A DNA stretch of 64,000 nucleotides from Papio anubis. Lineage: Eukaryota; Chordata; Mammalia; Primates; Cercopithecidae. Below, one piece after another: positions 48,340 to 59,499 of the stretch. Made by a program: the position numbers and the translations under genes. Numbering within the stretch: position 1 is the stretch's first letter; each line of letters begins with the position of its first letter. The notes beneath the pieces were generated by a model, which saw only the letters and a list, made by a program, of their open reading frames with translations, was not told where the DNA came from and did no database searches. The stretch is taken from NCBI RefSeq assembly GCF_008728515.1, contig NC_044977.1, positions 167,385,139 through 167,449,138 of the forward strand, written 5' to 3'.

Positions 48340-48650
48340 TGAGATCATCAAAACAAGAAGTCAGAGAAGTTGTCAAACATGAAAGGAGACATGGCAACTA
48401 AATGTAATACCATTTCCTGGATGGGATGCTGAAACAAAAAAGCAACATTATCTAAAAAGGAAGGGAACATGAAAATCTTAAGAGCTTTAGTTAATAAAAA
48501 TATATAAATGTGTTTGTTATAAGTAGACAATAGTATTGTAATATGTTAATAATAAGGGAACTGGGTATGATGAATATGGAAATTCTGAACTCTCTTTGTA
48601 ATTTTTCTGTAAATATAAAATTATTATTAAAAACAAAGTTGATTGCAAAA
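48340..48650 (+). mobile_element. Old LINE-1 (L1M-type) 3' end, copy C, right part
   Basis: Continues copy C after L1-III: 'gagacatggcaactaaatg' (48386) matches copy A at 3300. 'ttctgtaaatataaaatta' (48606) leads into the A-rich 3' end. Confidence 0.7.
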
Positions 48651-49055
48651 ACATCCACATAGTGTATCTCATCTGTCAAATTCTTAAATGTTTCAAAGAT
48701 ATTAATGATTTACCCCTTGCAAGCATGTTGTATCTGCAAAAAGATTTTCTGCTTGCTCCTCTGAACCTGTTTTTTCTCCTTATTAGTCTTCGTGAGCATG
48801 TGCGTGTACATGTGTATGTAAAGTAAGTCCTCAATGTTGTCAATAGGTCTTAGGAAACTGTGACTTTAAATAAAATAACATATTACAAAACCAATTTTAC
48901 CATAGATTAATTGATATAAACAAGAGTTAGTTTCCTACAGTGTATTTCTGATCACAAAACATCACCCAACTTTTAAAGAAAGGCCAAAACACACCTAATA
49001 TTAAACATTGAAATAAATGTGAGCTATACATACATTTAAGAAAGAATAACAAAAA
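48651..49055. other. Unique sequence
   Basis: No recognised feature. Confidence 0.4.
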
Positions 49056-49335
49056 TGAGTACAATAATTATTTACCCAATTATTTCAGTTCAGGGCTGCT
49101 AATGGCCAAAATCTATCCTGGTAGCTCAGAATGCAAAGTGGGAACCAACCATGGACAGGACATCATTCCATCGCAGAGTACACCCACAAACACACCCACA
49201 CTTACTTATACTGTGATAATTTAGACATATTAATTAACCTAATATGCACATCTTGGGGATGTGGGAGGAAATCAAAATACCCAGAGAAAACCGTGCAGAC
49301 ATGGGAGAACAATTGAAGCTCCACAGACAGTGGCC
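49056..49335 (+). mobile_element. Ancient interspersed repeat (family not named)
   Basis: 'aaccaaccatggacagga' (49143), 'attaattaacctaatatgca' (49229), 'ggggatgtgggaggaaatca' (49255) and 'gagaaaaccgtgcagacatg' (49283) match an old phrase found in many vertebrate genomes, including fish LINE-type repeats. A degraded CA-rich segment sits at 49185-49200. I do not remember its human repeat name with certainty. Confidence 0.5.
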
Positions 49336-49349
49336 CTATCTGGGAACTG

Positions 49350-49425
49350 ATTTGTTAAATATATTAAATATAAATAAATATATTTAAATATAAATAAATA
49401 TATTTAAATATATTTATATTTAAAC
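49350..49425. repeat. AT-only tandem repeat
   Basis: About three copies of a roughly 22-bp unit made of 'aaatataaataaatatattt'. The unit is close to self-complementary and could form hairpins. Confidence 0.85.
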
Positions 49426-49774
49426 ACAAAATTTACTTCATCCATGCCAACATAAAACCTATAGAGCCATCTGTTTATTATCATATAAAATAGTTATTTC
49501 CTAGTCTGCATTGTTAAGACTCTTTGGCATGTCTTCAGATAGATTACACTATTTTAATTATTTCTCAGATTTGTTTTTCTTTGGGAAAAGCCTACATTTT
49601 TGTTCTGACAAATGTGGATTACAGTCAGATTGCTTTCTTTTAAGGAGAACTGGTTTTAATCCACTAGATTAACTTTTAACAACACATTGAAAAACTGTGA
49701 TTAAGACTTTAAAGCAGAACTATAGTTTTTAATATACAAATGTATCATGTTTGATCTTTAAATAATCAACAGAA
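49426..49774. other. Unique AT-rich sequence
   Basis: No recognised feature. Confidence 0.4.
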
Positions 49775-50027
49775 ATTAATTTAATAATTGAGATTCATCA
49801 GCCTTTCTGATTTCCCCCATTTTCCAAATTAGAGTCGGCAATATAGCGGCTTGTGAAAAGCTGGTGACTCAGAGCGTCTGCCTTTTGGAGGCACATTTAC
49901 TATGGTACCTGAACACAAACACAAGCAGAATCATAAAATGGCAGATTGCATGTTCAGATGCCAAATGGCAAGACCAGATTGCTATTTACACCTACAATTA
50001 CAAACCAATCACACAGTGCATGACATA
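49775..50027 (-). repeat. Unidentified 253-bp repeat, copy 1 (inverted partner at 53566)
   Basis: The reverse complement of this stretch aligns along its whole length with 53566-53820, at roughly four identical bases in five by hand count. Shared words (given for copy 2) include 'ggtttgtaattgcaggtgta' and 'tttatgattctgctta'. No LINE, SINE, LTR or transposon family comes to mind and no frame is conserved. Confidence 0.8.
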
Positions 50028-50351
50028 TTCCAAAGAGATGTGAGACTACATTTCACAGGCACAGCCTGACTGCTGGAAATCATGGCCTTCACTGCTACAC
50101 ATGAGATTTCCTGCCTATAATCATAATTGCAGTAATGTGGCCATTTTGAAGTTATTATTTGGAGGAGCCTTCCATTGCATGTTCCAGCTTTAAGGCTGCT
50201 TCTTTTGCCAAGCAGATGAACTACCACTGCAACCAAAGTAACTAAGGGGATAATTTTTTTTGTTGGTGGTAGGCATTTAGTCATTTGGGATCTCTGAGGG
50301 CCTCAGATTATTCTACTGAAAGTTTATTATAGAAAAAAGGAGAAAAAAAGA
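50028..50351. other. Unique sequence
   Basis: Moderately complex non-coding sequence between repeat copy 1 and an inverted LINE-1. A 91-codon antisense frame (50009-50284) has no recognisable motif. Confidence 0.4.
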
Positions 50352-50981
50352 AAAGAATATGTATGATGAAACTCTTGGGTGAAATGTTCTATAAATGTCT
50401 CTCAGAACCATTTGGTCTGTGGTGCAGTTTAAATCCAATATTTCTTTATAGATTTTCTGTTTAAATGATCTTTCCAATGCTGACAGTGGACTGTTGAAGT
50501 CCCCAACTATTATTGTATTGGGATCTATCTCTCACTTTAGATTTAATAATATTTGCTTTATGAATCTGTGTGCTCCAGTGTTTGATACACATATATTTAA
50601 AATAGTTATTTCCTCTTGCAGGTTTATGCCTTTATCACTACATGGTAACCTTCTTTGGGTTTTTTATTTGGTTGGTTGGTTGGGTTTTTTTACTTTTTGA
50701 CTTAAAGTCATTTTGTCTGGTATCTGCTTACTTTTGGTTTCTGTTTGTGTGGAGTATCTTTATTCATCCCTTCACTTTCAGTCTATTTGTGTCTTCACAG
50801 ATGAAGTGAGTTTCATGTAGGCAGTATATAGTTAGGTCTTATTTTTTTTTAATTCATTTGGACAGCATATTCCTGTTATTTGGGGAATTTAATTCATTTA
50901 CATTCAGGTTATTATAGGTGAAGACTTACTCCTATCACTATATTGATTTTTTTTTTTTTTCTGGCTGTTTTCTATATCCTT
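50352..50981 (-). mobile_element. LINE-1, inverted 5' segment
   Basis: Antisense LINE-1 covering the spacer before ORF2 and most of the endonuclease: 'gttgaagtccccaactatta' (50493), 'ccttcactttcagtctattt' (50769), 'ggctgttttctatatccttt' (50963). It abuts a sense LINE-1 segment at about 50982 that continues from where this one ends in element coordinates. This is the layout made by twin priming. Confidence 0.8.
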
Positions 50982-52105
50982 TATTCACTGCAGAATGCAC
51001 ATCATGTTCATCAGCACATGGAACATTCTCCTGGATTGACCTTATGTGAGGACACAAAACAAGCCTCACAACATTCTTAAAAATTGAAATCACATCAAGT
51101 ATCTTTTTAGACCACAATGGAATAAAACTATAAACCACTAACAAGATGAACATTTGAAACTATATAAATACATAAAAATTAAACAATATGCTCCCAAATG
51201 ACCAATGAGTGAAGGAAGAAATTAAGAAAGAAATATATTTCTTGAAACAAATAAAAATAAAAACACAATATACAGAAAAACCTGTGAAACACAGCAAAAG
51301 CAGGATTAAGAGGCACATTTATAGTAATACGTGCCTACATCAAAAAAAGCAGAAAGATTTCAAAATAACCTAGAAATGCATCTAAGGGAACTAGAAAAGG
51401 AAGAACAAACTGAACCCAAAATTAACAGAAGGAAAAATAAAGATCAGAGCAGAAATAAATGAAATTATGACTAAAATAATAGAGAAAAACAATAAAACAA
51501 GAGGTTAGTTTTGAAAAGATAAACAAAATCAAGAAAAAAAGCTAGATATTTTTAAAAAGAGAAAATAAATAAATAAATCAGCCCAAATAAACAAATCAGA
51601 AATAAAAAAGGAGATGTCACAGCTAATACCACAGAAATAAAAACAAATTGTTAGAGACTATTACGAAAAACTATATCCTATAAACTAATATACTATATAC
51701 AACTATAAACTATATACAACTATATACTATAAACAACTATAAACTAATACTTTTTTTAAACCTAGAGGAAACTGATAAACTATTGGACACATACAACGTA
51801 CAAAGATTGACCCTGAAGGAAATAGAAAATCTGAACAGACCAACAATGAGTAATGAGATTGAATCAGTGATATTACATCTCCAACCAAAAGAACTCCAGT
51901 ACTGGACAGGTTTACTGCTGAATTCTACCAAACTTCTAAAGAGAACTAATACCAATTGTTCTCAAGCTATTCCAAAAAATTGAGGGAGATGGAATAACTC
52001 CAAACTCCTTCGATGATGCCAGCATGACCCTGATATCAAAACCAGATAAGGATACAACAAAAAAGAAAATACAGGCCAATATTCTTCAGGAACATAGATG
52101 CAAAT
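50982..52105 (+). mobile_element. LINE-1, sense 3' segment (truncated)
   Basis: Starts in the endonuclease ('catcagcacatggaacattc' at 51009), continues through the C-terminal endonuclease ('accacaatggaataaaacta' at 51111) and early RT, and stops near 52105 ('aggaacatagatgcaa'). There is no 3' UTR or tail, so the rest was lost later. Many stops are present. Confidence 0.8.
51660..51750. repeat. Imperfect tandem 'actatatacaactataa' repeat
   Basis: Four or five loose copies of a 16-18 bp ACTATA/CAACTATA unit inside the LINE-1 RT region, where normal ORF2 encodes a short Tyr/Asn-rich stretch. A local expansion. Confidence 0.75.
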
Positions 52106-52879
52106 AAACTATTTCAAGACCACAGAATATAAAAATTGTGAGTATATATAACATGACAGAATCACAAGCTACAATATAGAAGACAAAATAAATTACATAA
52201 TTAGTGATGTTGGCAGATCTGGGAAAATAGTTCAAAACCAAGTTATAAAGAAGTAAGATATAAAATTTCTTGTAACTAAAATTAGAGACATGGAAAAGGA
52301 CAGCAAAATTCCTGAAAATTAGAAAAAACAAAACAGAAAAACATTAGAAATATAATAGAAGAAAACTATAATGAATCCACAGATTAAAATAACTCAGCAT
52401 ATCCTGGTGTTTACTAGATAAAAAGCAAATTCTAACCCGGCAAATAAAACACTAAAGATCATTTCAAAGGTTCAAAGAAAGAAGATTCACAGAAGCCTAC
52501 AGAGAGGAAAAAGAAGGCACCTAGAAGTTTTAAAATTACAGTTTGGCCACAGATTTCCCCACCATCATGTTTAATAACCAATGTGAAACAATATCTTCAG
52601 CATTTATTAATGATTGCATAATATTATAGTCTACATATGTACAAAATTATCCCTTCTTGTAAATATCTTAAATACATCCACTATTTTTATAGACAAATTT
52701 TATAAACCAGACAGTTCTTTCTTTGGTAAAATAACAGCTTCATAAAGTCACACATTGACAGATTCAGATAGTCACTCTCAGAAGCTGAGGTTTTCTAATC
52801 TCATGATACGTAAAACTTAGAAATAATTCTAGAAAAATTATTCCACAGCTCCTCTCATTCCAGGAGTTGGAGGAAGTCA
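52106..52879. other. A-rich sequence, possibly LINE-derived, then unique
   Basis: 52110-52520 is A-rich in the style of a LINE ORF1 region ('tcatttcaaaggttcaaaga' at 52459), but I could not align it with confidence. The remainder shows nothing. Confidence 0.35.
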
Positions 52880-53420
52880 TTTTATTCAAAAGTTTTACAT
52901 ATTCATTCAGGCCAATAAATGTTTCAATAACTTTTTACATGCCAGGCACTATGCTGAGTAATTAGGTTAACGTAAGTGAGACAAACTGACGTGGTGCTTT
53001 GCCGTCATGGGGTTTACAATCTTGTAAAAAGACAGGATTAAATCAAATAATCATACAAATAAGCACAAGCCTTGGTAACTGTTACAAAATGTAGGGTACA
53101 TGAGGGCATGTAACAATTGAGAAAGCAATGTTTTTACCGTAAATGGAAGGAATAGAAGTGGGTGATAAGAAAGAGATTTCTGTATCAAGGAAACAGCAAG
53201 GGCAATCTCTCTGAGGAAGGACACATGATGGCACATTTAGAGGGTAGAAATCTCACATGGTAACCATTCTGAGAGATACTGCGGAAAGTGGCAATAGAAA
53301 AAGCCAGAGACCTTGAATGGATTTGAAAGGTTGTTCATGATAAAATTAGAGGTAAACTGATGTGGGTGTATGGGAAAGGAGGTGGTGAGGGCATTTAAGA
53401 GGTCTGCACACCTGGAAAAA
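52880..53420 (+). mobile_element. L2-like LINE fossil
   Basis: 'catgccaggcactatgctga' (52939), 'cgtcatggggtttacaatct' (53003), 'caagggcaatctctctgagg' (53197) and 'accttgaatggatttgaaag' (53310) keep the order of the L2 3' region over about 500 bp. Confidence 0.55.
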
Positions 53421-53565
53421 GTTGGGGGCTTTCTTTACAATAGAAAATACTGTAAAAGTATTGGTATAAAAGTGGAAGATGATTTTAGGTCAAGAAACAC
53501 CAAATTTGTAGTTCCTGTGAGATATCCCAAATGAGATGTTGAGTAGACATTTGAATACTCTTGTA

Positions 53566-53820
53566 GTATGCCATGCACTGTGTAATTTGGTTTGTAATTG
53601 CAGGTGTAAATAGCAATCTGGTCTTGCAGGGTTGGCATCTGAATATGCAATTTGCTATTTTATGATTCTGCTTATATTTGTGTTCAGGTGCAGTAGTAAA
53701 TGTTCCGCCAAGAGGCAGGCACTCTGAGCCTCACCATATTTCACAATCCACTGTACTGCAGAGTAACTTGGAGAATGCGAGAAACCAACAATGTCGATGA
53801 ATCTCTATTATTAAATTAAT
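53566..53820 (+). repeat. Unidentified 255-bp repeat, copy 2 (inverted partner at 49775)
   Basis: Runs from 'tatgccatgcactgtgt' to 'attattaaattaat'. It aligns with the reverse complement of 49775-50027. It lies between an L2-like fossil and an AluY. No ORF of note and no terminal TG...CA or inverted repeats. Confidence 0.8.
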
Positions 53821-54217
53821 GTAATAATATGTCTTATATGTATTATATATGTATTTTTAATACAGGATCTATCTGGAATTTAGGAAAGAAATCAGAGCAC
53901 ACATTTATAATAGATAGAGAGATAATATGTAATAATTATGCCCATCACACAAAAAGCAATTTCAGAAACTAAAGATTGTTTTTACAAAATCACATGAGAC
54001 AAAAGGAGATTGGTAAAAGGGACAATGTCTCTGCTGATCTCTTTGATGGTTTTGGTTTTCCTGGTTGGAATGTAAAGGGTAGAAACCATGAGGCAGAAAT
54101 AACACAAAAATTCCTTTCTGCCATGTTCCAGTAGTTTACGCTTCCATTTCTGATTGTTTCTGAAATTATCTTGAAAATGAGAAGATACCTTGCCTGAGTA
54201 AAAGAAATTAACCCAGC
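53821..54217. other. Unique AT-rich sequence
   Basis: No recognised feature. It ends in the AluY target duplication. Confidence 0.4.
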
Positions 54218-54472
54218 GAGGCCAAGACGGGCAGATCACGAGGTCAGGAGATCGAGACCATCCTGGCTAACATGGTGAAACCCCGTCTCTACTAAAAATA
54301 CAAAAAATTAGCCAGGCATGGTGGCGGGTGCCTGTAGCCCCAGCTATTCAGGAGGCTGAGACAGGAGAATGGTGTGAACCCGAGAGGCGGAGCTTGCAGT
54401 GAGCCAAGATCATGCCACTGCACTCCAGCCTGGGCGACAGAGAGAGACTCTGTCTCAAAAAAAAAAAAAAAA
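54218..54472 (+). mobile_element. AluY-like SINE, 5'-truncated
   Basis: Begins inside the left monomer ('gcgaggccaagacgggcaga') and ends in an A-tail. A perfect 11-bp duplication, aaattaaccca, lies at 54207-54217 and 54473-54483. Young-Alu words include 'gaatggtgtgaaccc' and 'ggcggagcttgcagtgagc'. Truncation of about 45 bp happened at insertion, since the duplication abuts the truncated end. Confidence 0.95.
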
Positions 54473-54576
54473 AAATTAACCCACCATGAGAGAATTTTTT
54501 CCTTCAGGTCATGTTAGGCTCATGTTAAGTTAAAAACATTTATCTGAGAAAGGCCTGAAAGATACTGGTCAGAATT

Positions 54577-54877
54577 GGCCGGGCACTACGGCTCACTCCT
54601 GTAATCCTAGCACTTTGGGAGGCCAAGGTGGGTGGATCACCTGAGGTCGGGAGTTTAAGGCCAGCCTGACCAACATGGAGAAACCCCGTCTCTACTAAAA
54701 ATACAAAATTAGTCAAGCTTGGTGGTGCATGCCTGTAATCCCAGCTACTTGGGAGACTGAGACAGGAGAATTGCTTGAACCCGAGAGGCAGAGGTTGTGG
54801 TGAGCCAAGATCACGCCACTGCACTCCAGCCTGGGCAACAAGAGCAAAAGTCCATCTCAAAAAAAAAAAAAAAAAAA
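54577..54877 (+). mobile_element. Alu SINE (AluS/J-like)
   Basis: A full dimer from 'ggccgggcactacggctcac' to an A-tail. An imperfect duplication, atactggtcaga (54562-54573) and atactcgtcaga (54878-54889), flanks it. It explains the 129-codon antisense frame over it, which is not a gene. Confidence 0.95.
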
Positions 54878-55650
54878 TACTCGTCAGAGTAGAATATGGT
54901 AAGAATCCAAATAAAAAGTGCAAAATCAATGAGTTTATAGACGTTGAACATGGGGGAGGGAGTTAGGGTCTTGGACTAGGCCTGCTAGATGGAAGCAGGT
55001 AATAACTTGCTCTTGGTCAGCAACTGGTGAATCAAGAACCAGGAAAATAGCTTCATACCAAATACAAGTACTAGCGATAATTTTTTGAAAGTCAATTTTT
55101 AGTTTTTTGGGAAATTACTTTTTTTTGTTTTTTTTTCTAGGATGGGAGCCAATCAAAATGCAAAGCCCATTCTGTGGAAACAAGTTTTGAATTTGTCAGT
55201 TCAAATATTTGATTGAAGTGAAGCATGTAAATATAAAAAATATCTTCTAATAGCATTCTAATAGCAAATTCTATAACATAGAATTGCTAAAGTTGGCTAC
55301 AAAGGATGTTATTTAGTTGTCCTTAGCTGAAGACAGTTGCCTCACCTAAGATCTCATCGTTTTTCTAGATAGCCTGCATCTGGTAAAATGTGGGTATAAA
55401 GGTCTGGACTTTTTGGCGAACATTGGGATAACTCTGAAGGTACAACCAGTCCATAGTACTCTGGGTTCATCTAACGTTTTGTTATGATTATATTATGGAC
55501 TATTTTCTTGCTCTGCTCAATCCCGCTTCATTTCTTTCATACATTAATGTAAATCCAGAGGGCATTCTCTAATTTCCCGAATGCTAATCACTGCATCAAG
55601 GATGTTTTCCCAGGGAATTTAACCTGCAATATTATCCAGAGATGGTTAAT
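54878..55650. other. Unique sequence
   Basis: No gene or repeat recognised. It ends at the target duplication of the next Alu. Confidence 0.4.
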
Positions 55651-55663
55651 TGAGTGGTTTTCC

Positions 55664-55966
55664 AGTCAGGCGCGGTGGCTCACACCTATAATCCCAGCAC
55701 TTTGGGAGGCTGAGGCAGGTGGATCACTTGAGGTCAGGAGTTCGAGACTAGCCTGACCAATATGGTGAAAACCCGTCTCTACTAAAAATACAAAAATTAG
55801 CCAGGTGTGGTGGCTGGCACCTGTAATCCCAGCTACTCGGGAAGCTGAGGTAGGAGAATCACTTGAACCCAGGAGGCGGAGGTTGCAGTGAACCGAGATT
55901 GTGCCTCTGCATTCCAGCATGGGCAACAGAGTGAGACTCCAACTTAATAATAATAATAATAATAAA
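55664..55966 (+). mobile_element. Alu SINE (AluS-like) with (AAT)n tail
   Basis: A complete Alu from 'agtcaggcgcggtggctcac'. Its A-tail has become AAT repeats (about 55944-55965). The target duplication is tgagtggttttcc (55651-55663) and tgagtggtttcc (55967-55978). Confidence 0.96.
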
Positions 55967-55978
55967 TGAGTGGTTTCC

Positions 55979-58814
55979 TTAAGATGGAATGAATACTCTA
56001 TAGCTGTACATTATTATGAGTTTGAAAAATACATGTATCTTATCAAGATACAGAACATCTCATAATGTGACACTGAGTAAAAAAGAAGCACGATATAGAA
56101 TAAGATTATGAAGAAACATGAAAGGCAAAGAGAAAGAGACAAAGATCTGAAGGTACATGTCCCAAAATGCTTATATAGGCTCCAGGCTCTAAAATCAGTA
56201 ATCTTTCTCTTTGTGCTTTTCTGTGTTTTTAGAAAATGCAGCAATTCACATATACCTCTTTTCTATTAGAAAGGAATATTTAAATGGACATCTCAACCCT
56301 TGGTCTAATAACATAGATCATCATAGGGAATTTTGGTGTCAATATGATGATTTTGTGCACATAGCTGGGATGACTTTTTTGCATTTATCATTTTAAGGGA
56401 GCTATGGTCTTTTTCATACTAGTCACTGTAGTAATTTTTATGATAAAATCACATTTTATAGCTTCCTTTGAGATGAAATATTGAATAATTGTTATTTTCA
56501 AATGTACACCCTTAATGAGAACTTCCTAGCTTCAAATCTGACTTGTCTGCCTTTGAACAAGAGACACAGGAATGCACATTTTACATCTTGCAGTGCTCAA
56601 ATATGAGAATGGGGATGTGTATAGGCTGCTGTGCTTGGACTGTGACAAAGCATCCAATCCACAGGCATCAACTCTCTGCCCATTAGGACCCAGGCTTCCT
56701 AAAAATGCTTACCAGAAATGCTCTCTAGTCAACAATTTCCAATTTCAAGCTATGCTCCTTTATACTCATGACTTATATCCCATCTGATAAATTTATTATC
56801 CCCTCTCATTCATCCAACATTGCCATCTAACCTTGAGCCCAAGAGCAATAAAGGCAGCTGAAAAACAGGGGTGTGTGAGTGTGTGTGTGTGTGTGTGGAA
56901 AGGGACAAGGTGCTGTCTTTTTTAACAAGCAATTCCCTCAAGAACTGATTTCTTCTAAATTGAAAAGATCCTTTATTTTGACTGACTGACTGATGTGATG
57001 TCTGGTTAAGTGATTGCTTTCTGAGTTCTGGCACTAGTGATGGATACAGGTTGACAGGCCCAGGTAACTGAAATAGGCATCCACTGCCAACTGTTGCTAA
57101 ATGAACCAAGAAAAGGAGAGGATTAAAATATCCTACAATTGTGGTCCCAAGAATGAGAATATAGCAACACAGTAGTAACAGGAGCAGTGAAATAGAGGTA
57201 TTAACCAGCTTTCTATTCTTGTTACCATTTTAAGAAAAGACGGCTCTGCATTTTGGAGGTAAATCTCATTCCTATCACGTATTTTCTAAAACTCATGTGA
57301 TTTCAGCAAGTGTCATGCTACCCTCAATCAGCCATATGCATTCCATTCCTTTTGTTCATTTTCCTTTTAATATTCTCTCCAAGCAAAATCATTATATCTA
57401 GCAAATAGAAAATGAAGCATGTGACATTTGTTAGAAAAAAAAATAGTCTTGCCTTGCTTTTGGCAACTTATTTCTACTTTTGTGTATCCATATTTCATTT
57501 TAGTTATTATTTTGAAACAACTTGGACCTTTAAAACTGCCCTAATAACCTGCATGGCAAATATAGCTATCAAAAAACCTGGTTCGTTGGACAAAGCTTGC
57601 CAACAAATTAAGGGGAAGGATTATTACCCAACAAAGGTCACTATAAGCTGAGGTTCTATATTATAAAATCATTTCCAAGGCCTAATCAGCAGCTCATCTA
57701 TTTTCAGCTACATTTGACACAAAATAATACCACTGCATCAAAGACATGTGGACAGTCTTACGGCATTCCTGATTGTGATCCATTTGACTAAGTGAAGATA
57801 GTTTTGGTTTATTCTGGAATCTTTGCTTCAAGTGCAACAATGTAGAGCTGAGTATGCTGGAAATCGTTGACTGCTTTCCTCCCTGTGTACCAAATTTGGC
57901 ATACCTTCACACGGAAGTGACTTACCCCCGAGGAAAGGAAGCAGATTAACCACATATCTAATCATTACTGGCCAAAGAGCCCAAATTAGGCGTATTCATT
58001 AAAAATAATTAAACTCACTGAACAATGAAAAGTTGGTAATATTAACTACACAGTAATGTGTGTGTGTGTCATATTTGCGAGTCTTTAACTTAAAAAGAGA
58101 ATACAAAATAATCAAGAGGTGAATGGTTGATTTAATATGACTGACAAGCACAATGTTTGAAACGAAAATGGAGGGAATTATCTTGATAATTGCCTTTATA
58201 ACAATTGAGACTAAAACGTTCCTGAAATATTCAGATAGTTGTTTTACTTATCCATCTCATTTTGTACTTGAAAATAGAGAATTTTGAGATTTCACCTATC
58301 AAAAATTTATCAAATGAATAAACATTACGGAAAGAAATAGATGTGCTGCATACAAGTTACATAAATTATTTTAAAAACAGATGAATACATTTAAAAATGA
58401 ATATGAATGAATGAAGCTAATAGCAATTTAGTACCTTCTAGATTTCAAAGATGTTCACATATGTTTTAAGTGTGAATGGTTAACAATAAGACATATACAA
58501 AATTCAAATTTGAAATTCCAGTTTGTTTCTTTATTTCTCACTGCCACCTCTACCACCAATCTATCCTAAGCCCTCTACTCCAATTACTTATAAAATGAAA
58601 ATACATAACAGATAGTAATATATACCACCTGACTTACCAGCAGGCACAACTTTATTCATCCATTTTACTTTCTTTTCTTATACTCATGCATTAATTCACT
58701 CATCCACTTAACAAATATTCATTTCCCAATACTGACTAATACCATGATATATACAAAAAAAATAGGTATAAACTTCAGTTTCCTATTTCTAGGTGCTTAT
58801 TCCACATGTGACAG
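55979..58814. other. Long unique stretch
   Basis: No recognised gene, RNA or transposon. A (TG)n tract lies at 56871-56897 and a short one at about 58059-58069. The stretch 57700-58030 is moderately complex and could include conserved non-coding DNA, but nothing proves it. Confidence 0.4.
56871..56897. repeat. (TG)n microsatellite
   Basis: About 13 TG units with one 'ga' interruption near the start. Confidence 0.9.
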
Positions 58815-58905
58815 GCTGTGTGATGTAGTAGGGAGTAGGTCAGTGCGATCTGGGTTGAGAATCTGACTATATCACTTACTAGCTGTGTGTAGTAAAGATT
58901 GCTTG
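58815..58905 (+). mobile_element. MIR SINE fossil
   Basis: 'gcgatctgggttgagaatct' (58845) and 'atcacttactagctgtgtg' (58871) match the sense MIR core. Confidence 0.7.
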
Positions 58906-59032
58906 CTGCCTAACCCAACCCTATCTTTGACTTCTTTAGAAATAGAGGCTTTTCCTTTTAAGTACCATTGTATCCATTCCTATGATACTGTGATTGACCA
59001 ATAGCATGTGAGAAAGTGTTTTTTGTGAAGAG

Positions 59033-59499
59033 TGTTGGGTCTCAGAACATGATACCCCCAAATAAGCACCTTGGCAATTGAGAAAACAGTAGAAGCAAGA
59101 AGGTCACTCTGACCTTCTTACGCCTTTCTCCTCTGTGACAGTCGTAAAGGAATTATTTGACTTATCTTGCCTGAATGTAGGTCATAAGAACCTCATTCCA
59201 GGGAGATTCTGCCCTGTACCAATAAGAATCTGAACAAACTGATTGCTAAATCCCCCCAGTTTATTACCATTAGGTCATGCCCTCTTTTATTCCAACCACA
59301 CTTCTGCACAATTGTCCATAAAATACACTATGAAATTTCCCTTATCTTTGGGTTTTCATTTCTTAAGGCTCCTATGTTACATAAAACTTCAATCAAATAA
59401 ATTTTTGCTTGTCTCTTATAAATCTGTTTTTTGTCATATGGGTTTCAGCCATGATCCTTGTGATGAGTGAGGAAAAGATATTACTTTTTCTCCTCTACA
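59033..59499 (+). mobile_element. ERV LTR, family unassigned
   Basis: A 467-bp unit starting 'tgttgggtctcagaacatg' and ending '...ctcctctaca'. It has an AATAAA signal at 59396-59401 followed by a GT-rich stretch ('ttttttgtcatatgggtttc' at 59427), as in the R/U5 part of an LTR. 'ttatttgacttatcttgcct' (59153) and 'ttaggtcatgccctctttta' (59270) are landmarks. No convincing flanking duplication. No internal region is attached. Confidence 0.6.

Noticed and set aside
54540..54929. 129-codon antisense frame; likewise 36019-36378 and 55666-55926
   Set aside because: All are read through Alu elements, giving the usual Alu-derived phrases. They are not host exons on this evidence.
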